DNA from: Prochilodus magdalenae
Lineage: Eukaryota > Chordata > Actinopteri > Characiformes > Prochilodontidae
Direction: 5' to 3'
Length of the DNA: 64,000 nt
NCBI GenBank assembly: GCA_024036415.1
Contig: JAMWET010001661.1
Coordinates: forward strand, 2,612,501-2,676,500
Positions within the stretch are counted from its first letter, which is position 1. Each line of letters opens with the position of its first letter. Shown here piece after piece: positions 38,292 through 51,269 of the stretch. The translations under genes were made by a program, and so were the position numbers. Below the pieces are notes generated by a model. The model saw only the letters and a program-made list of their open reading frames with translations, was not told where the DNA came from and did not search any database.

Positions 38292-38299
38292 GCGCTGAG

Positions 38300-38357
38300 A
38301 TGGAGGCGCTCGCGGTCCACGGCCTGCTGCTGCACCTCCTACTGTCCTGGACTAACG
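38300..38357 (+). CDS. vstm2b: vstm2b coding exon 1 (start codon, signal peptide)
   Basis: This is the first coding exon of V-set and transmembrane domain-containing protein 2B, a neural Ig-superfamily surface protein whose function is poorly known. It encodes 19 codons: Met-Glu-Ala, then a Leu-rich stretch (residues 8-15), then Ser-Trp-Thr-Asn, which reads as a secretory signal peptide. The ATG has G at -3 and G at +4, a good Kozak context. The exon ends after one base of codon 20 at a GTCAGT donor, and that base completes an Ala codon with exon 2. An upstream ATG at 38250 opens only a 13-codon frame that stops before this start. Exon 1 has little sequence conservation in itself. The assignment rests on reading phase, position and signal-peptide character, together with the strong match of exons 2-5. 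Confidence 0.85.
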
Positions 38358-38659
38358 GTCAGTACCATGTCTAATACAAGTGTAGAACCAAAAAGAAGGA
38401 AATACAATGGAGGGACAGATGGGGACAAATTTAGGGGAAACCACATGCGGGTAAATAAGGAGAGGCAAATACACAGAGAGAGAAGGCAGACGGGCAGCAG
38501 TTACTGTAACATATTTACTTCTGAAATAATTCATTCTGAGCTTTTACTGGAGAAGCACAGAAGAATGTCTGGGGGAAATGATTAATTTAAGCTTTTTGTT
38601 TGTTTGTTTGTTTGATTTTTGTAAAATATTAAATGTATCTCAGATCTTCAAATCCTTAC

Positions 38660-40150
<1,491 letters not shown>

Positions 40151-40234
40151 AAAAGGGACCACACTCTGACTCTAGTGTTGTGGCTCTTGTCCTCTGGGGC
40201 ATTTTATAGAGTTTTCCTATGTTGGTTTTATTAA

Positions 40235-40385
40235 AGGAGATGAAGGCTGGAGGTAGCAAGGGGTTCAGAGGGGGAGTATTTAGGGCTGGTGTAACAGGCT
40301 TATATTGATAAGGGAGGTGAAGTCATAACAGAAACCACAACACAGAGTGAGGGAATCTGTGACACAGCAGTTTTCTTTATAAACT
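40235..40385. repeat. Dispersed repeat, copy 1 (intron 2)
   Basis: A stretch of about 150 bases aligns by eye with 42316-42490. Shared words include GGAGGTAG, TGTGTAACAG, TAATATT/TATATTGATAA, GTCATAGCAGGAAC/GTCATAACAGAAAC and GTGATGCAGCAGTTT/GTGACACAGCAGTTT. Family unknown. Confidence 0.55.
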
Positions 40386-40395
40386 GGTAACACAC

Positions 40396-40423
40396 ACACA
40401 TATGTATATATATATATATATAA
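40396..40423. repeat. CA/TA microsatellite
   Basis: A short CA run passes into TATATA repeats in intron 2. Confidence 0.9.
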
Positions 40424-41016
40424 CCTGACAGAGAAAAGATAACCCTAACTAGGTACCACACTCTAAACTGCTGATGTAAGCCCAGGGTGGAGGACTGACT
40501 GAACCAGCTTCAGGACAGATCAGTTAAATGGTACAATCTGAGCAATATTCACTATAGAATTGAATTAAAAGCCACCACATAATATGAATAATATGCACTA
40601 TAGGATACGCTTTGTATATCAGATCCCATTTAGTACAGAATATAAAATCATAATTCATATTTTCAGTAGAGAAAACACTGACACGGAATATTCACTACAG
40701 AAAGACGTATTAACTACGGGTTATGAATAATATCCATTATAGGATATGAATGATATTCACTATAGAATATGTGTAGTGCTCACTTACACACTTTTTTTAC
40801 TTCTACCAACAAACATTAGCAAAAGACAACCTCACAGTCACCTTAGAGCTAAAGGCTGGATCCAGCTGTGGATGTTTATGGAATTTTGATGGGATTTCCG
40901 CTGCTCTTCTTGTGCATCTCAATGCTGCCACCAATAGGCCACTGGGATAAAAACACTGCACATACACACGCCGCTGTTTTTCAGCATCTTATGCTCTTTT
41001 CTGTCATCTGTTGCAG
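40424..41016. other. Rest of intron 2
   Basis: AT-rich sequence with repeated words resembling TATGAATAATATTCACTATAG (about 40545-40770, three to four loose copies). No ORF or recognised element. Confidence 0.5.
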
Positions 41017-41046
41017 GTTGTCCCGAGGGACGCTACAAAAATAAGC
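41017..41046 (+). CDS. vstm2b: vstm2b coding exon 3 (30-bp microexon)
   Basis: A 30-base exon between a TTGCAG acceptor and a GTAAGT donor encodes ten residues, VVPRDATKIS, in phase 0 on both sides. The DATKIS part matches the segment between the tryptophan and second-cysteine halves of the V domain in VSTM2B. Both flanking introns are phase 0, so skipping it would delete ten residues without shifting the frame. It is too short to be found by ORF length and was recognised by sequence and splice sites. Confidence 0.9.
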
Positions 41047-41486
41047 GTAAGTGTTTAAATCCTTCATGCATTCCTTTAATTAATTTGGACTGATTCCATT
41101 ATTCAGAAGTGTTTGATTCAAGCTTTGTTTGGATTTATGATTGTTTTCTTTTGATAAAAAGAGAGAGTCTGTTATCAGTGTGATCGTGTGTCTAATTTCA
41201 GGGCCAGTTCGTTTAACTTCCGTTATATTTTTCATTCTAAGGAATTAATTAGTAAGATTAACATCAATTCATTTAATGACTGTGAAAGCCCTGGAACCCC
41301 TGCATATGATATCAGCATGCTGTGGTAACTGCCCTAAAGTCTGAATTCATATTTGCAGTCAGGAATTTCTCCTGTAAATGAATCATTGTTCTAAACAAGG
41401 CCACACTGTCGGTTATTCTAGTTGGATGGTGGAGGTTCTGGTTTGATTTGTGAATCTTCTGATCTAAAGTGGATCTACTTTCTTGA

Positions 41487-41960
<474 letters not shown>

Positions 41961-42315
41961 TAGTGGAGTAAAAGCATAAATAATTAGGAACGGGGTTATC
42001 AGTTCAGTTTTGGGGGGTCAAAGTCCAGCCTGTTACAAGGGTGGGCCATATGCAAACATTTAAAATCATAAAAGTTCACCATTCACAATATAAGCTGAGG
42101 TATGTGGATACAAATACAGCAGCAAAACAGGAGAGCTACATACAAAACTGACTGATCATCCATGAGCTGCTCTATATGTGGTGACAGATTTTATCACCAG
42201 AATTCTGCCACATTAGGTGTGGTGACTTTCCACTGGTCGTTACCTGCCGAGCTGAATCAGGTGCTGGGCCTAAAGCCTACAGGGCTTGTGGATTTTTTGC
42301 CCTCTGATTGTGTTA

Positions 42316-42490
42316 AAGGTGATGGAGGCTGCAGGTAGTTGGGGGTTGGTGGTGGTTGGAGGTTGTGTAACAGTAGGGGATTAGCATTGATGTTGCAGGC
42401 TAATATTAATAAAGGAGGGGGTCTGAGTCATAGCAGGAACGAAAACACAAAGTGAGTGAATCCGTGATGCAGCAGTTTCCTTCAGAGATT
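42316..42490. repeat. Dispersed repeat, copy 2 (intron 4)
   Basis: Same-orientation partner of 40235-40385, about 2 kb further on and in a different intron. It indicates either a segmental duplication or two insertions of one repeat family. Confidence 0.55.
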
Positions 42491-42835
42491 GGCGCATGTT
42501 CCGGTTCAGACCTTAAAGGGCAACTCCTAATGTGTCTCAGTTCTGCGTTATTCACTGCTGAGATCCCTGCTAAAGAAAGCTTGATGTTGGTCATTTTTTG
42601 TGTTTTGAGCTCATTTTTTTGTCAACCACTAGCCAGCATTAACCCACACGGACCATCATCAATTCTAAGCTAATTCAAATTCTAATTCTGAGATAATTTG
42701 TCTCAGCAGTGATGTAAACAAAGCAGAGGGGTTTGGTGAAACATGTATGAAGCTATTTTCTGCCAACAAAATTATGTTGCATATACAAATAGTAACATCA
42801 GACTTTTAAAAAGATTACAACTTATTTTAACAATT

Positions 42836-42837
<2 letters not shown>

Positions 42838-42871
<34 letters not shown>
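42838..42871. repeat. TA microsatellite
   Basis: Near-pure TATATA in intron 4. Confidence 0.95.
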
Positions 42872-42889
42872 AACCATCTTTCTGCTTTT

Positions 42890-43930
42890 GCTGATATTTT
42901 GGCCTCTGGAATTGCCCTCCTGCTTCTGACTTTCTGACATTTTCACAGAGGGTGGGTCTTACAAAAGGCCGTTCATCTGCACTCTCTGATGCTCAACTGA
43001 TTTGGAGTGACATGACTTCTAAGTACTTAGCCACTCAGTGAGAACCTTCCCACTATGGCAGAACAGGACCCGCTGAGTGCTGTCACGTCTGCAGTGTTTA
43101 AGTTATGTTTAAGGCACAACTCTTAGCAGCATTTTCCCATCCTAATTGACAGTCATTTTTATTAAATGTTTTATTTTTTTTCTGTTAAATGTGTTATTTC
43201 ACATCAGAATGTTAGACGCAGGTTGAAACTATGCTCTGCGGGAAAGTAGATCACCAGGAAAAAGGTTATTGACCACTGCTCTAGTGCTAACTAGGTTAGT
43301 CTGTTAATGAACCTAAACTACACTGTAAAAAGTGCAACCTATAAAAAAAAGTTCAATTTGTTTTACCCAACTCCTAAAATGACGTTAATTAAAAGGGCCG
43401 TTTGTTTATGGTTTGAGGGGCTGAATAAACCTAATTCATTTATTTATCATCTGTTTATCAGCTATCCCACTGTAGGAATAACTCAAAGCGGTAATCAGTG
43501 GTATTATCTGTGGGTTGCCAGAACCAGGGCTGGGAAACACTAAGCGTGTAATTTGATCATAACCGCAGTTCTGCAGTTATCTGATTATTGAAATGGTCAT
43601 ATGAACAGCACACTCAGAAAAAAGCCCACTACACTCATTGATTGCACAGCTGCAAAGCTTGCTTAGTTGGTCCTAGTTAGCTAAACCAAAAAGGTGGTAC
43701 AGCTTTTTTTTTTAAGTTTATCTGATATACTTCATTTACAAATGACACAAGACTAAATACTGCAGTGAGTATGATGCATGTTTGAGGTCTCAGAGTGGGC
43801 TTAGATATGTGTTCAGAAGACTAGCTCTCACTCCAAATCAGCTGACAAATAGAGATGCAGATGAGCTCCTTCCTCTAAGACCCACCCCACTGTGAAAATA
43901 TCCTAAAAGTCAGAAGCATACACATATCAA
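42890..43930. mobile_element. Inverted-repeat element about 1 kb long (non-autonomous, family unknown)
   Basis: The left arm at about 42895-43020 (TGCTTCTGACTTTCTGACAT, TTTTCACAGAGGGTGGGTCTTA, TCATCTGCA, CTGATTTGGAGTGA) is the diverged reverse complement of about 43825-43925 (TCACTCCAAATCAG, TGCAGATGA, TAAGACCCACCCCACTGTGA, AAAATATCCTAAAAGTCAGA). The interior has no transposase-like frame. It could be a MITE or foldback element. Confidence 0.6.
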
Positions 43931-46900
43931 AATAACATCCGCAATTTAACTGTGAATGTGAAACGTTCCTCCCTGAGTCTGAGCATCTGGCCTTTCAAGC
44001 CAGTAAGGGGATACTACCGCAGTGGCATGGCTGAAAATAAGTAGTGATGTTTTTAAGAAATTGGCTTTAATTTAACTGACATTGATTGCATTTGCAGTTC
44101 ATTTGAAACCTTTAGTCCAAACTGAACTGCGATTTCTTTACAATGGTGGTGATGGTAACCAGGGTTCACCACATCTACAACACAAATCTAACCACACCGG
44201 TAAACAGGCACACATCTTTTGAGTGTTCATATGGAATGCTGATGATGGTAAAATAGTGGAAAGTCTGACTGTTCTTTTGCCTCATATAGTCCTGCATGAA
44301 TCCCTCCACCATGAATGAAGGCCAAAATCTTTCCATCATAAACTATCATAAAACAACATCTCAGACTTCAGGCAGTGCATTTCACGTCATAACTTTCTGT
44401 GAGGGAGCTTTTAGAGGTGGACGTCTGGTTCCTGTCACCACCACTGTGAACAGTTCTGACTCAGCAAGTTTCTCTAGCAGGGAGGATTTCACACTGAGCC
44501 ACTCTGAATGACTCTGCATTCTTGCGATGAACTTATGGAGATAATCGTTGGAGGTTCTAAAGACATACTGTGTGGTGCATGTTTAGATACTCAATGTCTC
44601 AGGGGTTTGGGATGTGTGAGCATGTGGAATGTGACCCATTTCATTAACTGAATACACAGGAGGAGAGATAATGGCTAACTGCAGCACTGTGAATGTGAAT
44701 AATGAATGTGCATCAACTCCTGAATATCCAAATCTCAAATTCATATATTTATATATTTCCCTGCTGAAGATGAACAGTGCTGCTCGTTTATTACATTAAG
44801 CCCTTAATTAGCACTGTTTGATGAGGCTTTTCTCTTTATGTGCCTCTCAGTCTTCATTCTTTTAGTGCTGTTGCAGCATTTCCTGTCCATGTGTTGATCC
44901 AGAGATTACTAAGAACTTCCCAGCTAAATCATATACCTTCTACTGGCATAGACAAGGGTTCATTTGTTTAACTATAAGAGACTAAAAAGCTGCAAATGTA
45001 GGGGAGGCATTTATTATATTACTATTATAATTTTAGTTATTGTATTTAGGCATAGATTTTTGATAATTCAGGTATTCTATTTCTCAGATATCTGATCAGA
45101 ACAATACTGAACTTCAAACTTTAAAGGATTGCTGAAACATATAGCTTAAATGATACAGTCTATGTTAAAGCAACTCCTTCCCTGAACTGGAGAATCAGTG
45201 TTTTCACAAGTATTTGACCTGTGATTTAAAGGTGCCATAGACTGCATCCATGTGTACAGGGAGGGTAAAATGCCCATATGTGTTTTTTTACACGCTCATT
45301 TACAACCTATGATTTAGTTTTAGGATTAAACATCTTTATTGATCACACAGAAGCAACATGTTCAAATAGACTAAATAAAATGAACCCCTGTGTAAATAAG
45401 TTTGGTCCTCATAATATTTGGTTAGCTATGCTAGTTAATTGGATTTTGCTTGTAGCTAAAGCCACTAGAAGCTGACGTTATCTATACTAGCTACTTGCTT
45501 CTATCTCAATTATCAGCACCAAGTAAATTAACCCTATTGCTCACTATTGCTCAGTTTAAGATAATGTGCTTTAATCAGCAAACTGGATAAAACCCATGCT
45601 AAAATCTGTTTTAGAATATTAAAAAGCAGTTCTTGCATGCAGGACAACAATCTGAGGGACCAGCACTGGTAAATAGTCAGCATAGTGTCAACCTTTTCCG
45701 GCTAGACAACTGATTTATGCTAACTATCTGGGATCATCTGTTGTAAATGCAGGATTTGTATTTGATAACAATATTTGAGGTTGATGGTATGTCAATTTTA
45801 TATACTAAACTGTCTTGATTCAGTTATGAGAATGTAAATACAGTTTTCCATTCAGTTGTCAATAGCGTTTATGTAGGACTCAAAATGAATTGGACTCTAT
45901 GGGAGAAACAAGGGATGAAAACAGAGACAAACATGCGAGTGTGAGTCAGACCAATGTTGTATTTGTACTTGAGGTTCTGCCCAGAGATGGTGTATGTGAA
46001 ATGTTGTCTGTAGGTTGAGGAGAAGTGCAGTAGATGGACATTTCTACCCCATTCATTCTCCATGGGAAAAAAGATTTTTCTGAACACTGTAAGTTAGATC
46101 AAAAAGCTGTACACAAGTACACCATTCCCGATCAGACTGAACATTTTAGTGTTGGAATGGTGTCAATATCTCAAAAAATTGCCATATTACTGTTAACCAA
46201 AAACATAAAAAATCTCTCAACCATGAAGAAAAAGAAGAATGTTATTTAATGTAAACAGCAGTGGTTCAGAAATTACTATTAACATGGGGAAAACAGTTTG
46301 AAGTGACTACTACTAAAAACGTGCATTATTTTAAATCAAGATTCACACACCAGCTCCGACACTGACCCCGAGCACTGTTCAGTTCCTCAGCACGTCACAG
46401 CACATCACTCAGCATTTTGCCAACACTACACCGAATTAAAGCCATATGGAAAACACAGAAAGCCAGTGGAGATCACATGTGGCCTAAAATGTACACAGAG
46501 AAAGACAACCAGTCTTAGATAAACACACAAATGCTAATGATCTCTTATCAGCTAATCTTACAAGATGTTACTGGTATCTTTCAAAATCCAGTCTGTGAAG
46601 AGGAAGTAAACAGGTGCCTAGCGTGCCCATAAGTAATGCCGAAAGATTTATTTCTTTGAATTTAACAATAAGAGGGCCAAAGACGAGTTTGAACCTGGCT
46701 TTTATCTTCTCTCCCTGCCAGCTCTGCTACATGACACTGTGTGTCCGCTGTGCGGTGGCCTTTACATTGCTGTCTTGCTGCCATCTTGACAAAGAGCTCT
46801 GGGGTGCTTTATCTTCAAGTGCTGATGCATAGGAGTGATACTGCTTTGATGCCGCTTCCAATGTCCAGAACGTTCAGGTCACCACACTGTTGGGTCTCTG

Positions 46901-47275
46901 TCTTTACTAGTCCCACACTTGTATGATGGTGGACGAACATTTTATCTGCAGCTTGTTTGCATATAATGCGAATTTATGTATTTCCATAATCAATGAGATG
47001 CCTTAGCCAAAGTGTGTGTGTAGGTGTGTGTGTGTGTGCGTGGGTGTAGGTGAAAGAGAGAGTGTGAGTTTATTTGTTTTTTTGTTTATTTGTTGAGTCT
47101 GTGATTAGACAGTGAGTGAATGTAATTTAATGGCAGTGGCTGCATATTTCTAATTATATACCTGTGACTATAGTCTGTGATTGGATAGTTGTGAGTAGAT
47201 GATTGTGACTGGAAAGATGTGAGTGGATAATTGTGATTGAATAGTTTGACCTAATGGTTTGGGCTGATAGGTTAT
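43931..47275. other. Intron 4, mostly unrecognised
   Basis: No gene. A repeat-free block at about 44740-44830 (TTATTACATTAAGCCCTTAA) looks like conserved non-coding DNA. A TG tract lies at 47010-47040. Confidence 0.35.
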
Positions 47276-47279
47276 GATT

Positions 47280-47565
47280 GGATGAATTGAATCGAATCGA
47301 ATCTATTTGTCCCCAAGGCACAATTTATGGGCAGATACAGATATGACACTAACATATAACATAGGGACATCTACAGTCAAGAACAAGCATCCTAATAAAT
47401 AGAATGAGTAAATAAAATACATAGTAATCAAACAGCTTACCATGAAATATCATTTATCAACTTGATAGCCTTAGGCAGAAATGACACTCCCTGGCGGACA
47501 GACCAACATCAGGGGCAGTGATAACGTTGGCTCATAGGGCAAGAACTTTTAGAGTCTGCTGTGAT
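47280..47565 (-). repeat. LINE 3' end, minus strand
   Basis: The minus strand carries GVSFLPKAIKLIND, the usual last coding block of L2-like LINEs. Then comes untranslated sequence ending TGCCTTGGGGACAAATAGAT with the short tail repeat TCGATTCGATTCAAT at 47281-47300. Confidence 0.6.
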
Positions 47566-47872
47566 GAAATAAAGCCAGTAACCTCAGTAGAAGACCTCAA
47601 TTTTTGAAGCAATTAAATGAAACCAGCAAATGATGGAGAATAAAGCAACATTCTCGATAAAGAGCTCTAGAAAGTAAAAACAGCAAAATAGATGAACTCA
47701 CAAGTACTCACTCTCCCTACAGTCCATCCACTGACGTGTGGATCAGTCTTTAAGAGCAGCAGCTAATCAAAACGATGAAATATAGCCTTGCGCCACAAGG
47801 TATTCAGTCAGGAGTCACGCAGGAATAGAACACTATAATCATCGTATCGTATACAGTACAAATAGCAAATGA

Positions 47873-48207
47873 CTAGGGATGCACCGAATGTTCAGCAATC
47901 AAAATTATTCAACCAAAAGTGGTGAAAAGATCAAATAATGTATACCAAATGACGACGTTTTTTTAATGATGCTGTTAACTTGGTCTAGTTCCCGGATATA
48001 GACAGGAACCAGAGTGGAACTTTTTCTCATTAGTCCAGGGCTAGCACCACCTGCTAAAGGGTAAAGCCCCCTTTAATACCTTTTTTATTTTGCACTCCGA
48101 GTCGCACTGGAGCAAACTGATGTTTCAAGCATTCAAACCAAACAGAGCTCCAGACAGAGTAGTAACAGAAGAGTCATTACAGCGACAGACGCACAGCAGC
48201 TTCTCAG

Positions 48208-48282
<75 letters not shown>

Positions 48283-48900
48283 CCAGCATACCCTAATTTT
48301 ACAATGTAATAAAATCGCAGCCAGATTCAAGTGTATTTAAGTCATATTGTGGCTTGCTGGTATGTCTGCTGCGACATCAAATGTTAAGTAACAGTATTCA
48401 GTTCATTTTTACTGATGCAATTTAGTAATTGTATTTTCTTTAAACCATGACAAAAATATCCGAAAAAATTGTTCTGACCCAAATCTGGCCCATAATACTT
48501 ATTTTCATTTGGCCCACTTGTCTGGTGGCTTGACGGCAACTTGGCAACCGCTCCTAGTAGCAAGATGCACATATGCATCACATTAGTGCCACATCTTATC
48601 CAAAAGTAGGCAACTCTGCTGTATCTGTGCTAGATGTGACTAGATCTTTTTTGGGACAGGTGGGCCAAATCCATGTTATAAACATCTGGGCCACCTTTGC
48701 TGGTGCAGATAGTGGGCCAGCAGTGCTATATCCTAGCCAGATGTGCCCCACATCCGCTTGCTGTCTATGATTTTTAGCCTTTTTAATTTATGCAGTAGTC
48801 AAAAAGTGGAACATCTAATTAAACACTTAAAATGTGTTCAGTATTCTGCCTTCATAGTTTTGGTTTCAGACCAAAAAATTGCATTTTGGTGCATCCCTAG
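47873..48900. mobile_element. hAT-like non-autonomous element with terminal inverted repeats
   Basis: The left end CTAGGGATGCACCGAATG pairs with the right end CATTTTGGTGCATCCCTAG (reverse complement CTAGGGATGCACCAAAATG). The next bases (TTCAGCAATCAAAATTATTC at the left, TTTTGGTTTCAGACCAAAAA at the right) are the kind seen in vertebrate hAT elements. No clear 8-bp target duplication is visible. The interior has a CT tract (48210-48279) and a GGCCCA-rich block (48478-48750) that may be a nested insertion. No transposase remains. Confidence 0.65.
48210..48279. repeat. CT microsatellite
   Basis: Pure CT repeat inside the hAT-like element. Confidence 0.97.
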
Positions 48901-50398
48901 AAGTGCATCCCTGCACCCACTGACATATAAGGGAGATTTGAAAAACTTTTATTTGCAAGTACCCTTTCTAATGGTAGAGTCACAAAACTGGTACCTTATT
49001 GGTAATCCAGTTTTAAATGGTTTATCAGCCAGTGACAAAACTCCAGTGAAGTAAACATGGATGACATATCCACAAATTAATGTCTGGCCCTGGTTTTATT
49101 TCCCTCTAGGTGTTTATGAAATGAATTCATCAGAAATAATATTGCATCATCCACTCCCTCCAGGGATGCCATGAAACTGGAGAGGATCTTCGTGACTTTG
49201 AGGGACTTTCGGAATGTGAGATTTAATTGAGCAATATGTACATTTACTGTGCTCAGTCATAAAATTTCCATGATATGTCATCAGATCGGATACATGCTAA
49301 ATTGAAATACTGCCTTCTTCAACAAGAATGCTACAGCCAGTATGTTCTACATTTCAAATGTGTTTTGACCTGTGATCTCCACGAATACCCATTTCCCAGT
49401 ACCATTTCAGCACCCCGGGTGGCCAGATATGAAACAAATTGGCAGGCAAACACATGCTGCAGCCATGGTAGCAAGCAAACAAAATGTATCAACAGAGATA
49501 ATGTTAGGTTCTACTAGACCTAAAAAGCCTCAGCGTCCATCTATAAAGCTCCCTGTCTACCGACATGGTAAAATGCCAGCAAATACTGGTGATATATATA
49601 CGAAAGCTGGAGACAGCTTACAGCCCAGAAGACAGCTTTAAGACAGGTGCTGTGTTCAACAGTATTCACACTTCGTGGTACGTGTACATCTGGGTTATCA
49701 AGACAGTGTCTAAGTGATCCCGACTGGGACTAGCTAATGCCGTTATGCTAACACATGCTAATACAAACTGCTTTCAATCACACTGGAGGAGCAGACGGGC
49801 CAAGGCCTCCTTGGCATCAACCAACATGACAGAAAGCTTTGGCTGCTGTGAATAGCCAGTCATGCATCTAGCTAATATTTAAAAAATTTTAGAGTTCCAC
49901 ATGAAATCCACATGAGCTAAACATATGCATTAGCCGATCAACTTACACTTTAGGAATTGACCGAGTTCAGTGGTGTGCACATCTTGCACTTGTTCAACAT
50001 GGTACCCTGCATGAGCTTCGAGTCTGAGGAGGAGGGGTCTGGAGCAAATATATTTGTGTGTAATAATAATATTTCTGATTTCTGATGGATGGCACTGATT
50101 GGCTGTCTGTAAATGATGGACTGTTGGTTGCTAAAAGCTAAAGCTAAAATTATAAACTTTAGATCAAAACTTCTGTTTACAATGATTTCTATCTTTATTC
50201 CAAAAATGATGAACAAACATTTTCATATTTGGTTTCATCTGTAAAACATGCACAGATGCAGCCAGTGCCAGTTCTAACGTGCATCTGTCAGTGTTCCTGA
50301 ATGTCACTGGCATAAGTAGCAGAAATAATTCATGCTGAATGAAAGTTTAATGTGTCAGTAGTACTTTCAGTAGTGATGTGTGTCTGACGCAGAAAGAG

Positions 50399-50400
<2 letters not shown>
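48901..50400. other. Intron 4, nothing recognised
   Basis: Short open frames only, none with a recognisable domain. Confidence 0.4.

Positions 50401-50402
<2 letters not shown>

Positions 50403-50449
<47 letters not shown>
50403..50449. repeat. TG microsatellite
   Basis: Pure TG repeat in intron 4. Confidence 0.97.
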
Positions 50450-50604
50450 TGTTGTTCAGAGTTTTTGGAGCAGATTAAAGGTTAATAAGTGGAATTTTTT
50501 GGAGTAAATTTAATGAATTAATTAAATTATTGGCCTGCCCTGTATTATGTCTACCCACAATGCACCACGCTGCAGAACATGTCATTCTCAAGCCTTTGAT
50601 AAGT

Positions 50605-50860
50605 CTGTTCTGGTTCTGATTCTGGTTCTGATTCTGGTTCTGATTCTAATTCAGGGTCTTGTTTTAATTTTGATTGCAGTTCCAGTTCTGCATATGGTTC
50701 TGGTTTTGATTCTGACTGTAGTTCTGTTTGTGCTTTTGGTTTTGGTTTAGATTCTGATCCTGGTTCTTGTTGTAGTTTTGTTTTTAATTCTGGATTTGAT
50801 TCTGGGTTGGGTTCTGATTTTGGTTCTGGTTGTGGTTCTGTTTCTTGTTTTATGGTGTTG
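50605..50860. repeat. TCTGGTTCTGATT minisatellite
   Basis: About 20 loose copies of a 12-base word, TTCTGGTTCTGA, decaying to the right. Confidence 0.88.
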
Positions 50861-51230
50861 TGATGATGGATAGTCCAGAGAATGTAAAAATGTTAAAAAG
50901 TTTCATTTCTTTCTAAGAAACTTTGAGTTCATTACATATAGAAAAGAATCGTACATTGGCATGTATTAGTGTCAGCGCTAACATGTTGAATATGTTGTGT
51001 ATATAATAGCACACGCTCTGACATGTTACTTAATCAGCAGGTGCATATGAACTAAACAATTAGATAGAAACCTTCATATAAAAACATTGAGGAAACAGAG
51101 GAAGCTGATTTTTAATTCTATGCAAATGATGGTTATTCAAAACAAAGGTCCAAAATCTCCGGAGTTCTGGCTCCATCAGGTTGTTTTCATTTTGACTTTT
51201 CTGATTTTTGACTCTGCAGAAAAGCAGATA

Positions 51231-51233
<3 letters not shown>

Positions 51234-51266
<33 letters not shown>
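51234..51266. repeat. CT microsatellite
   Basis: Pure CT repeat in intron 4. Confidence 0.95.

Positions 51267-51269
<3 letters not shown>

Larger units (their letters stand above)
37400..38299 (+). promoter_or_regulatory. vstm2b: vstm2b promoter-proximal region and 5' leader
   Basis: After the 9-bp array ends and a short CA tract, the sequence becomes richer in C, G and CpG (CACGCG, CCCGCGCTG, GCTCAGTCGCGCTC) with CT-rich initiator-like stretches at about 37480-37600. From about 37700 it continues to the start codon without an obvious intron. The transcription start cannot be placed from sequence alone, and no convincing TATA box is seen. The region holds three short upstream ORFs (37761-37844, 37955-38014, 38250-38291) and a 41-bp tandem repeat. 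Whether all of it is in the mRNA is unknown. Confidence 0.45.
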
